A DNA stretch of 64,000 nt, from assembly GCA_905221605.1 (NCBI GenBank), contig CAJNDS010002777.1:64501-128500 (forward strand). The letters are read 5' to 3'. Positions 21,688 through 31,202 of the stretch are shown here, piece after piece (within the stretch, counting starts at the first letter, position 1; the number at the start of each line of letters is the position of its first letter). The DNA is from Symbiodinium natans. Taxonomy: Eukaryota > Sar > Dinophyceae > Suessiales > Symbiodiniaceae. The translations under genes were made by a program, and so were the position numbers. A model generated the notes under the pieces. The model was not told the DNA's origin and ran no database searches. It worked only from the letters and a program-made list of their open reading frames with translations.

Positions 21688-23547
21688 ATGAATGTGCCCT
21701 GCGTAGTAGAAGGCTCTGTGCAGCTGACGCAGAGGTCCACCCCCTTTAGTCACCTTCCCCTCACCTTTTGGGGTTTAGGGCTTAGGGTTTAGGGTTTCGG
21801 GTTTCGGGTTTGGGGTTTAGGGTTTGGGGTTTTGGGCTTAACCACTAACCTAAACTCCCAAAACCTTGAACCCGTAAGCCCTGGAATCTAAACTAACCCT
21901 GCAAAGGAGAAAGCGCACCGAATTCAAAAGGCAGCATGTTCACCACAATTGTTACACCTAAGCTTTTATACTGCAAATCCTGACCCGAAAGCCCTAAACC
22001 CTAGCCTAAAAACCCGAGCAGGAACGGCCTACCGTTTTTTCTTGCGTGCAGGGGACAGGCCGTCTCGGCAACATCCCTGCCAGGGCCCTACAGCGTGGCG
22101 TTAAAGAGTTTTGGGGTTTAGGGTTTAGGCTTCAGGGTTGGGAGTTTTGACGGCTTCAGGTTCTCATTTCTGTTGGGCTGCAGAACTGGGTTGTTTAGAA
22201 TCTAAACAATGTTCGCCCTCCAGGAATGTATATAATTCGTCCAGGGCCTTCCTCAGCTTGAGCCAGACAGCAAACAGACGCAGGCGCCTTAACTAGGCTT
22301 CCGGAAACACAGGCACGCAGAAGCGTACAGCCCACGAGTGTAAGGTAAGCGTAAGGGACGCCCCCACCCCCCCCCACCCCCCACGTTGTCGCCCAATGCT
22401 CGCTGGAAGCTATGCTACGGCCGGTGTAGGGTCGTGTTTTGAACCGCGCTTGCCTCAAAATCTCGGCTCAAAAGAAGGTGTCCGTCCGAGATCGCGGTGG
22501 TACTGCGCAAGACTTCTCGACCGACAGCCTTGCCACGATGATCGGCGTGCGTCGAAGGTACGGGTCATGGTGCCACCCTGGCGGTGGTGACACCAGTCAT
22601 TTTCCAAGCAGGCCCATGCTTCTCGAGGGAGTCTACCACTATACCAACAAGGAGGGCTACGCATCGTGAAGAGCGGTGCCATCTGGCCTTCGGAGATCAT
22701 GCAGGGGGATGCGTACTATGGGCCTGGCGTGTACGCCAATAGGCTCCCGCCAGTCACGCCCATCTACAAGGTTCTTGACAACAACTATGACATGGACGGC
22801 GGAGTACAACACAGGGGAACGGACAAGATGGACAGAGCCGATTTCGTCGTGTGCTTCGAGGTCGATCTTTACAATGATGACTCCATCATCGTCATCAATG
22901 ACACGGCTGGAAGATCCGTCTTGACGATCGGTGGCGGACAAAACGTGAGCCTAAGCACGGCTGTGGATCATGGCCCTGCGCAGGACGTTGCCAATCGCGA
23001 GGAGGCCAGGCAGAAGTTTTGCGCAATGCGAGCCGAAGATGGCCTTCTTGACATGATTTGGGGGAGATTGGTCCTCAACACCAGCAGATGCTCTTTGGGC
23101 TTCTGGCATATGGACAAGCTCAACTACCAGGAGGCCAAAAAGCTTCACGATGGCAAGCTACTAGACCTGCGAAGCTCTGCCCTTACGCCAGACCAATTTG
23201 CGAAGAATGTGTCGTGGGTGAGGCAATCGGATCAGTGGGCTCCAGCAGACGATGGCACCCTGCGCTTTCAGGGCGAGGCTGGTACACACAATGCAGCGGA
23301 GCTTGGCTTTGTAGGCTTTGACAAAGTTATGGTGGTAGTCTGGGACGGCAGCCGGTCACCAGAATTTCGAGGCTTCCTGCTTCACGGTAATATTGACGAA
23401 GTGGAGGCGATCATGGCCAAGAAACAGGCAGAGTGGTCCAAGCACTTTGCCAAGCTCGAGTCTCTAGCGCCAGGAGGTGAGGAAGTAAAGTTCTTGTGGA
23501 TCTTGTTGCAGCTCCTCACAACGAAGGAGTGCTATTATGAGTTCTGA
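21688..23547 (+). CDS. HYD1-type ADP-ribosyltransferase-fold protein, 4 exons, frame broken
   Basis: Exons 21688-21734 (MNVPCVVEGSVQLTQ), 22052-22115 (GQAVSATSLPGPYSVAL), 22297-22344 (ASGNTGTQKRTAHECK, donor AAG/GTAAGC) and 22430-23547 (TGA) agree in phase. The long exon carries GVYHYTNKEGY near 22640, then VKSGAIWPS and GDAYYGPGVYANRLPP, the signature of the HYD1 ART-like domain (Tox-ART-HYD1) known from eukaryotic and bacterial proteins; it has a His-Tyr motif on the first strand. About 200 further residues follow, ending YEF. Between GYA and IVK near 22662 the frame changes by -1. This may be real decay, an assembly error or an unrecognised tiny intron. Several Trp- and Asp-rich segments (e.g. 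KVMVVVWDGSRSPEFRGF) follow the ART part. Whether it is enzymatically active, or acts inside or outside the cell, cannot be told; no signal peptide is evident. Confidence 0.75.
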
Positions 23548-24554
23548 CCGGCCGCATTAAAAAATGAGCTCTTTCCGCGCCCGAAGGGCCCTGAACTAGG
23601 TCATAGTTGGGGAACATGTTGCATGTTTAAGAGCACTTAAAGCCAATGAGGAATATAAGTTTAGATTTTTAGTTTTATCCCAACCATGAACTAGAACTTT
23701 TTCGAGGAGAGACACGGTGAGAAAAGGTTCGCGCTGGGTCGGGGGAGCTTATAGGCCCAGCTTGCCAGGCAACCCTAAACCCTAAACCTTAAACCCTAAA
23801 CAGGGTTTAGTGTTTCGGGTTTGGGGCCTCCTTCTTTCTCAGGGTGTAGTGCTTGGGGTTCAGGGTTTGCCATAGCTCTTCTCCTGGGTACATGGTACAT
23901 TCACATACAGCTGCGTGTAGGACCTCCTGGTGAGCAACGAACCTATCAACGTGGTGAGGGGTTAGGGGTTACGCAAGAGGAGCCGAAGTCCTGAGCCCTC
24001 CGCAGTATGTCATGTAGATAGAAGGAGTTTCATGTTCTCTTGACCCGAAGGTAAGGTTGCTCAGATGGCTCCTTTTGCTTTAGTGCCGGGTCGCGTCATT
24101 CAATGCAAGAGAGTGTGCAGGCACGTCAAACCACCGGAATGGTAGTGAGGCAGCACCAGATAGTTACCTTTCCGCACTTCATTCCGTAGGCCCTCGGCCT
24201 GTTAGAGCAGGTGTGCATGCTCGCAATGGTCTCTCTCGCTTTCTCTCTTTCCCTCTCTCTCGCTCTCTTTCTGATCTCTTTCTGCTATGTTCTCTCACCT
24301 TCTCTCTCACTTGCCTTTTACTATACCCTCTCTCGAGGCCAAAGTTGTTTCCTGTTGAATGCTGGCACCCCGACCTATGCGTTTTCACGAACACAGTGCC
24401 TTGTTGCTCTGAGAATGCATCGGTTTCCGCATTGCCACAACTAGCACGACATCCTGCAAACCCCAAAACCCTCCGCCCTGAACCCTAAACCCTAAATCCT
24501 ACCCGTAAAACCAAAGAACTAAACCCTAAACCCAAACTCTAAAGAGAGCTGGAG
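23548..24554. other. 3' flank, heptamers and CT-rich low complexity
   Basis: About 200 bases of unique 3' flank after the HYD1 stop, short CCCTAAA/TTTAGGG remnants at 23770-23880, and a CT-rich (CTCTCT) tract at 24228-24335 that creates spurious long frames on both strands. One small exon is called at 23921. No other gene is supported. Confidence 0.6.
23921..23953 (+). CDS. Short orphan exon
   Basis: CGTGTAG/G acceptor, 11 codons DLLVSNEPINV, then GT donor GTG/GTGAGG, phase 0 on both sides. Small but with a full set of signals. Confidence 0.45.
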
Positions 24555-24605
24555 GTCGAGGCCTTCATCCATTGCAAGCCCCCGAGCCATGAAATCCACC
24601 CTTGA
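24555..24605 (+). CDS. Short exon ending TGA
   Basis: GCTGGAG/G acceptor; VEAFIHCKPPSHEIHP followed by TGA at 24603. The frame is also open upstream to 24549 (LE). Could be the last exon of the unit containing 23921. Unidentified. Confidence 0.4.
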   Translation, partial: VEAFIHCKPPSHEIHP

Positions 24606-24777
24606 GGACTGCACCTGAACGCTAAATCCGAGATCCTAAACCCTAAGCCCTAAACCCAAAACCCAAAACCCTAAACCCTAAGCCCTAAGCCCTAAGCCGT
24701 AAGCTCTAAACCCTAAACCCTTAACCCTTAAGATGCTCCCTGGGTGCCCGACGTTGTCCAGCATCAGCAGTTGAACT

Positions 24778-25013
24778 GGGACCCAGAGTAGGCCCTTGTT
24801 CCGTTTTCTTCGGGTTTATGTTCCCTTATAAGCCCATTCTTCCCTTCTGTTGTTTAGGGTCTAGGGCTTGGGGCTACTAGGACCCAGAGTACATCCCCCC
24901 CTTTGTCAGGGTTGAGGGTTCCCTTGTCTAAACCCCTCTATCCCTAAAAGGGCAACCTTTTGATTCCGAGGTTGCTCCTTTTTTTAAATTTTTTTTTTGC
25001 AACCTGGGTCTAG
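24778..25013. mobile_element. Inverted-repeat element, family C (CTAGACCC ends)
   Basis: Starts GGGACCCAGAGTAGGCCC and ends AACCTGGGTCTAGT; an internal CTAGGACCCAGAGTAC near 24868 looks like the end of a second, nested copy. The clearest member of the family is at 39623-39735 and another at 46979-47090. Non-coding. Confidence 0.6.
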
Positions 25014-25279
25014 TAAATCTTGTGATTGTGTTACGTGAAGCAGCAAGAATAGCCATCGTCATGGCCAGGTCTGGCGTCCTTCTAGCCAATTTTTTGTTAG
25101 ACCGAGCATCAAGGATGTTATGCGGCGGTTGAAGCCCCTGAACCCTGAACCCTGAACCCTGAACCCTGAACCCTGAACCCTGAACCCTAAACCCTAAACC
25201 CCAAACCCCAAGCCCTAAACCCTAGACCCTAATCTTAAACCCCAAACCCGAAACCCTAAACCCCTGTTTGGCTTTCCAG

Positions 25280-25352
25280 CACCTGAGTCATTCCACCTGT
25301 TTGGGCGAAGGCTTGGACCTTGCCCTGGCAAAGAAGCCGGGACCTCGGCCAC
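25280..25352 (+). CDS. Orphan exon
   Basis: Acceptor CTTTCCAG, frame HLSHSTCLGEGLDLALAKKP then GPRPP, open until TAA inside the following CCCTAAA block. The donor is not clear (a GAxx or GCxx site within the last codons is likely). Unidentified. Confidence 0.45.
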
Positions 25353-25572
25353 CCTAAACCCGAAACCCTATAACCTTAACCCTAATACCCGAATACCCGA
25401 ATACCCGAACACCCGAATTCCCCGAATGCCCTGAATACCCGCAGAACCTAATACCCTATAGTACCCTAATACCCGAATACCCCGAAAACCCTACCAGTCG
25501 CCCAGTTGGGGCGTCCGTAAAGTTTCGACGTAGAGCTTGTGTCGGGGCTGAGGGCTGCTCAATGGGGTTCAG

Positions 25573-25613
25573 GGCGCTTGTTGCGAACGCAGACTGCGAC
25601 ATGCGGTACGAGG
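25573..25613 (+). CDS. Orphan exon
   Basis: GGTTCAG/G acceptor, phase-2 frame ALVANADCDMRYE to a GT donor at the first TTTAGGG unit. Compact, with all signals. Unidentified. Confidence 0.5.
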
Positions 25614-26219
25614 GTTTAGGGTTTAGCGTTGAGGGTTTAGGGTTTAGGGTTTAGGGTTTAGGATTAGGATTTAGGGTTAGGGTTTAGCGTTGAGGGTTTA
25701 GGGTTCAGGGCTTAGGGTTTATGGTTCGGGGTATTAGCGTATTAGGGTTTAGGGTTCCAGCGCCCACTTCTGACCGTCCGCTTGAGAAGCCGGGCCGGGC
25801 TGCAGACACTTTGACTTAGTCCGCAAGGTCTTGTTGCCAAAACGGGGCCTTGACAGCGCTCAGAACATGTGTTAGAAGTTAGAAGCACCTCCCCCCACCC
25901 GACTTCCCCACCACCCCCCCTGGCCCTAAACCCTAAACCCTAAACCCTAAACCCTAAACCCTAAACCCTAAACCCTAAACCCTAAACCCTAAACCCTAAA
26001 CCCTAAACCCAAAACCCTAAACCCTAAACCCTAAACCCGAAACCCGAAACCCTAAACCCTAAACCCTAAACCCTAAACTCTGTGTCTGCATTTGGATGCC
26101 TAGCCTTAGGCTGCTCAGGGGCGCCACAACCCCACACCCTAAACCCTAAACCCTAAACCCGAAACCCTAAACCCTAAACCCTAAACCCCAAACGCTGTGT
26201 CTGCAGTCTGCAGCACCAG

Positions 26220-26284
26220 GAATGAGGCGCTCTTGCGCATGGCTTCCGGCAAGCTGGGCTGGGAGGCCGCGGCGCCAGGACAGG
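26220..26284 (+). CDS. Orphan exon
   Basis: GCACCAG/G acceptor, frame NEALLRMASGKLGWEAAAPG to a GT donor at GGTTTAGGG. The flanking CTGTGTCTGCA phrase is duplicated about 130 bases upstream at 26078. Unidentified. Confidence 0.5.
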
Positions 26285-26712
26285 GTTTAGGGTTTAGGGT
26301 TTAGGGTTTAGGGTTTAGGGTTTAGGGTTTAGGGTTTAGGGTTTAGGGTTTAGGGTTTAGGTTTTAGGGTTTTGGTTTTAGGGTTTTAGGGTTTTAGGGT
26401 TTTAGGGCTTTAGGGTTTAGGGTTTAGGGTTTAGGGTTTTAGGGTTTTAGGGTTTTAGGGTTTAGAGTTTAGTAGGGCCTGTGGAGCTGCAGGTCCAGAC
26501 TAACCCCTTCCAAAATCCTCCTTTCCCCCAAGGCCCGCAGTCCAAAACCGTAAACCGTAAACCCCATATCCTAAACCTTAAGCCCTAAAAACCCATAAAC
26601 CCTAAACCCTTTATCATCATGATCTACAAAAAAGGTAGGTTTGCCATATTTTTTTTGTGGGGGCGGGGGGGGTTCTTAAAGTTCGGGCCGAGTCTCAGCC
26701 CTCCAGCTCCAG

Positions 26713-26762
26713 CAGAACCGGCATCAAAAAGACTTCGAAGCCCCCTTTCCTACGCCTTGTGG
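26713..26762 (+). CDS. Possible exon
   Basis: After CTCCAGCTCCAG the frame reads QNRHQKDFEAPFPTPC and ends near GTGG/GTTAAG. This acceptor is followed by C rather than G, so it is weaker. A separate clean donor (AAAAAAG/GTAGGT) lies at 26631. Confidence 0.35.
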
Positions 26763-27037
26763 GTTAAGGCTTTAGGCTTTCGGGTTTAGGGTTTGGGGGT
26801 ATCTGGTCTAGGGTTTAGGGGTTTGAGGTTTAGGGTTTGTAGGGCTTAGGGCCGAGTACTTTTGCTATTTGAGTGAGAAGCCACCTAAACCCTAAACCCT
26901 AAAGCCTAAACCCTAAACCCTAAGCCCTAAACCTTAAACCCTAAACCCTAAACCCTAAACCCTAAACCTTAAACCTTAAACCCTAAACCCTAAACCTTAA
27001 ACCCTAAACCCGAAACCCTAAACCCTAAACTTTGGAG

Positions 27038-28717
27038 GTCGTCCATGGCGGCTCACATAGCCGAATTGCTTGGGTCCTCCAAAAGGAGGCGTGCCAAGGG
27101 CCAAGGGCGCAGAGTTTAGGGTTTAGGGTTTAGGGTTTAGGGTTTAGGGTTTAGGGTTTAGGGTTTAGGGGCTCAGGGTTTTGGATTCAGGGAGCCTTAA
27201 GGTGCAGAGGTTCCGGGGTTTTACCCTGAACCCTAAACCCTGAACCCTCAACCCTAATCCCTAATCCCATATCCTTAAACCCTAAACCCTAAACCCTAAT
27301 GCTTTGGAGGTTCTTGAGGTTTGAACTTCGGGGCTTTAGAGATCGACTCCTTGAGGATGTTGGTTTGGGTTAGGGTTTCAGGTTGAGGGTTGAGGGTTGA
27401 AGTTTGAGGGTTGAGGGTTGTTGGGAGATATTGGGGTTATTAGGAGGTATTCGGGTCATTACGAGACATTAGGGTTTAAGGTTCAGGTATTCGGTGGCCA
27501 CCTTGGGCACAGGTGGCCATGCCTCTGACACATGCAGACGCCATACACTGCAAACCTACACAGGCCATCAAACCCCTAGACACCCCAAACCCAACACCCC
27601 AAAACCTAAACCCGAACCCCCTAAACTAAACCCTAAACCCTAAACCCCAAACCCCAAACCCCAAACCCCAAACCCCAAACCCCAAACCCCAAACCCTAAA
27701 CCCTAAACCCTAAACCCTAAACCCTAAACCCTAAACCCTAAACCCTAAACCCTAAACCCTAAACCCCCACATAAACCCCCAACTTGAGGACATCGCCCTG
27801 TGGCTGCGCAAGCTCGGTCCAGGGCAGTGGCTGTCCCATCTGCCGGGGCTGCAGGAGGCAGGGCTTGGAGGGCTTTTTTGGGGGTTTTGAGGTTTAGGGT
27901 TTGGGTTTGGGGTTTAGGGTCTGGGGTTTAGGGTTTAGGGTTTTGAGGGTTTGAGGGTTTTTGAGGGGTTTGGCGGTTTTGGGGTTTAGGTTTTGGGGTT
28001 TTGGGAGTTTGGGGTTTAGGGTTTTGGGTTTTCAGGGCTTTGGCGGGTTTGGGTTTAGGGTTTGGGGTTCTAGGAGTTTGGGGTTTAGGGTAGGGTTTGG
28101 GGTTTAGGGTTGTAGGAGTTTCGAGTTTAGGGTTTGGGGTTTTGGGATTCAGGGCTTTGAGGGTTTGAGTGGTGGGTGGAGGGTTGAGGGTTTGGGGTTT
28201 GGGGCTTTAGGAGTTTGGGGTTTAGGGTTTAGGGTTTGGGTTTGGGGTTCGGGGTTTAGGGTTTTGGGTTTCATGGGTTTTCTTGTTTTAGGTTTTGAGA
28301 TGTTTGTCGTGTAGGGTTCAGCTTTTTAGGGTTTTAGGAGTTTGGTGTTTTAGGGGTTTGGGTTTTTTGGGGGGTTTTTGGGGTGTATGGGTCTGTGTTT
28401 TAGGTATTTAGAGGCTTTAAGGTCGAGGGTTTATGGTTTATGGGTTTATGGTTTTTGGGTGTGGGGTTTAGGGTTTTTGAGTTTGATGGGTTTGGGGTTT
28501 GGGGTTTTAGGGTTTAGGGTTTGGGGCTTAGGGTTTTGGGGTATTAAGGCTTTAGGATTTAGGGTTGTAAGGGTCTTCGGGTTTGGGGAGTTTAGGAGCC
28601 TCGCCCGAGGAGCCGCACGGGCTGTCCTGTTTCGTGCCCAATGCCTGGCGCATCATCAGGGACGAACGACAGCGGATTCAGATCCACCATCTGGACCACG
28701 AAGAGCTCGAAGCCCAG
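27038..28717 (+). CDS. Multi-exon gene start, possible SAM-like segment
   Basis: Exons 27038-27113 (ATG at 27045: MAAHIAELLGSSKRRRAKGQ then GRR), 27789-27854 (DIALWLRKLGPGQWLSHLPG then LQ) and 28610-28717 (EPHGLSCFVPNAWRIIRDER then QRIQIHHLDHEELEAQ) join in phase 0. Donors GT, GA, GC; acceptors AG/G. The second donor (GAGGCA) repeats the third exon's first bases (GAGCCG). The basic KRRRAKGQGRR run could be a nuclear or RNA-binding signal. WLRKLG..QWLSHL faintly recalls a SAM domain, but the sequence after it does not. This may be the 5' part of the TTLL gene that follows or a separate gene. Confidence 0.5.
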
Positions 28718-28893
28718 GCCAGGGCTGGGAATATGCCCAATTCCTAAACCTTGAACCCTAAACCCTAAACCCTAAACCCTAAACCCTAAACCCTAAACCC
28801 TAAACCCTAAACCCTAAACCCTAAACCCTAAACCCTAAACCCTAAACCCTAAACCCCAAACCCCAAACCCTAAACCCTACTCGAAAACGGAAG

Positions 28894-28983
28894 TCTTCAC
28901 CATCCGGACTGGCCGTTCGGGCCACCGCCCAGCCACCGCCTACGCCGGCTCAGCCTCATCCGCAGACAGCTTGAAGGGCTTGT
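28894..28983 (+). CDS. Exon-like island, frame ambiguous
   Basis: Island after ACGGAAG between CCCTAAA and TTTAGGG. All three forward frames are open: phase 1 FTIRTGRSGHRPATAYAGSA then SSADSLKG; phase 2 LHHPDWPFGPPPSHRLRRLS; phase 0 a Pro-rich reading. The phase-1 reading has the most ordinary composition. The minus strand also has KRYKPFKLSADEAEP. Coding is likely; the frame is not known. Confidence 0.35.
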
Positions 28984-29182
28984 AGCGTTTCAGGGTTTAG
29001 GGTTTAGGGTTTAGGGTTTAGGGTTTAGGGTTTAGGGTTAGGGTTTCAGGGTATTATGGGCTTTTACGGGTTTTAGGTTTTTTTTTTTGAGGGCTTTTAG
29101 GCTTTTCGGGTTTGGGGGGTTTTGGGGTTTTTGAGTTTTAGGTACGTACAGGGGCTTTCGGTATGAGGGTTTCGGGGTATAG

Positions 29183-29254
29183 GTTCTGGCTATGCGCCCT
29201 TCATGCTCCGCCCCCGAAATGAACAAGTCCTTCCCGCGGACGCGGGAGAAGGCT
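29183..29254 (+). CDS. Exon, unidentified
   Basis: GGTATAG/G acceptor, phase 1, frame SGYAPFMLRPRNEQVLPADA then GEG before TAA in the next CCCTAAA block; several GA and GC donors are possible in the last codons. Reads like protein; family unknown. Confidence 0.5.
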
Positions 29255-29423
29255 AAACCCCAAGCCTAAACCCTTAGCCCTAAAACCTAAGTCCTAGGCC
29301 CTAAACCCTAAACCTACACCCTAAACCCTAAACCCGAAACCCTAAACCCTTAGCCCTAAAACCTAAGCCCTAGGCCCTAAACCCTAAAAGCCCCTAAGCC
29401 TCGAACCCTACAAACCCTAAACC

Positions 29424-29468
29424 TGGGAAGTTCCCCCTTATACTAACAGTCCTGAATAGAGATTACAC
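29424..29468. mobile_element. Family A MITE-like element, left half only
   Basis: GGGAAGTTCCCCCTTATACT then AACAGTCCTGAATAGAGATTA matches the left half of the element at 56208 and stops where a long CCCTAAA array starts, so it looks truncated by repeat expansion. Confidence 0.65.
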
Positions 29469-29675
29469 TAACCCTAAACCCTAAACCCTAAACCCTAAAC
29501 CCTAAACCCTAAACCCTAAACCCTAAACCCTAAACCCTAAACCCTAAACCCTAAAACCCTAAACCCTAAAACCCTAAAACCCTAAACCCTAAACCCTAAA
29601 CCCTAAACCCTAAACCCTAAACCCTAAACCCTAAACCCTAAACCTCTCTTTCATATATAATTTAAATGTTAAGGA

Positions 29676-30196
29676 GTTACTGGGCAAGGTCGCCGTTTTA
29701 CTGGGCAAGGTCGATTTCTTGACCAAAATCGACCTTGCCCAGTAAAACGGCGACCTTGCCCAGTAAAACGGCGACCTTGCCCAGTAAAACGGCCGTTTTA
29801 CGGGCAAGGTCGCCGCAAGGTCGATTTTGTGACCGAAGGTCGCCGTTTTACTGGGCAAGGTCGCCGTTTTACTGGGCAAGGTCGATTTTTTGACCAAAAT
29901 CGACCTTGCCCAGTAAAACGGCGACCTTGCCCAGTAAACGGCGACCTTGCCCAGTAAAACGGCTGTTTTTTGGGCAAGGTCGCCGTTTTACTGGGCAAGG
30001 TCGATTTTGTGACCGAAGGTCGCGTTGTTAAAAACTGGGCAAGTTCGCCGTTTTACTGGGCAGGTCGATTTTTGACCAAATCGAACCCTGCCCAGTACAA
30101 CGGGCGACCTTTGTTTGCCCCATAAAACTGCGACCTTTGCCCATAAAACGGCCGTTTGCTGGGCAAGGCGCCGTTTTACTGGGCAAGTTCTCCAAC
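29676..30196. repeat. Nested palindromes of TTACTGGGCAAGGTCG units
   Basis: Unit TTACTGGGCA AGGTCGCCGT alternates with its complement, e.g. around the centre GACCAAAATC at 29722-29735 and again at 29892-29905. About a dozen units form several nested hairpins. Copies become more diverged toward 30190. Long minus-strand frames across it are repeat artefacts. Confidence 0.9.
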
Positions 30197-30300
30197 CCCC
30201 CCCCACCACCCCCCCCTCTCTCTCCCCCCCCCACCCCCGCCCCACCCACCCCCCCCCCCCCCACCCCCCCCCCCCGCCCCACACCCCCCCCCGAAGGTGA
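30197..30300. repeat. Poly-C/poly-G low-complexity tract
   Basis: About 100 bases of C runs broken by A, T or G. It creates Pro-rich false frames on the + strand and Gly-rich ones on the - strand. Confidence 0.9.
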
Positions 30301-30490
30301 CCCATATTCGGCCAGGGTCCCTATTAAAATGCGATTTTTTTAATACTGAAATCGACGGTTCTGGGTGCCTCTCTTTTCCCGGATTTTCGACGAAAACCGA
30401 GCCTTCACCGACAGGGCTTTTAAACCGTAGGGTTTAGGGCCCCCGCCACCCCCCCCCCCACCCCCCCTTGGGTGACCCCAGGATCGGCCC

Positions 30491-30868
30491 GTAACGCCTC
30501 ACCCCTTCCAAGCACATCACCCCCCGATAAGCAAGACCTGGCATCATGTATTTTCACTCGTAACGTCTCATCCCTTCCAAGCACATCATCCAAGCACATC
30601 ACCCCCCGATAAGCAAGACCTGGAATCATGCACTTTCACTCGTAACATCTCACCCCTTCCAAGCATGATTCCAGGTCTTGCTTATCGGGGGGTGATGTGC
30701 TTGGAAGGGGTGAGGCGTTACGAGTGAAAATGCATGATTCCAGGTCTTGCTTATCGGGGGCTGATGTGCTTGGAAGGGGTGAGACGTTACGAGTGACAGT
30801 GAAAATGCATGATTCCAGGTCTTGGTTATCGGGGGGCGATGTGCTTGGAAGGGGTGAGACGTTACGGC
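30491..30868. repeat. ~375 bp imperfect hairpin of ~80 bp repeats
   Basis: Left arm: about 2.5 copies of a unit running TCACCCCTTCCAAGCACATC, CCCCCGATAAGCAAGACCTG, ATGCATTTTCACTCGTAACG. From about 30664 the same unit appears inverted (CAGGTCTTGCTTATCGGGGG, GATGTGCTTGGAAGGGGTGA) about three times. The DNA could fold into a hairpin with arms of ~170-200 bp. The open frames here are repeat frames. Confidence 0.9.
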
Positions 30869-31202
30869 ATGGGTGCGTCGGACTAGAAATTAAGAACAAC
30901 TTTTATTTTCTTAATGTTATGGGATTCTTTGGGCGGGTGGGTTTTTTTCCGTTGCCTACACACACTGCTGGCCTAGTAAATGCTCGAACTTGAGATGCTG
31001 AACCCTAAACCCTAAACCCTAAACCCTAAACCCTAAACCCTAAACCCTAAACCCTAAACCCTAAACCCTAAACCCTAAACCCTAAACCCTAAACCCTAAC
31101 CCCTAAACCCTAAACCCTAAACCCTAAACCCTAAACCCCAAACCCTAAACCCTAAACCCGAAACCCTGTCAAAAACTCAGAGCGCGAAGTCGAGCCGCCG
31201 AG

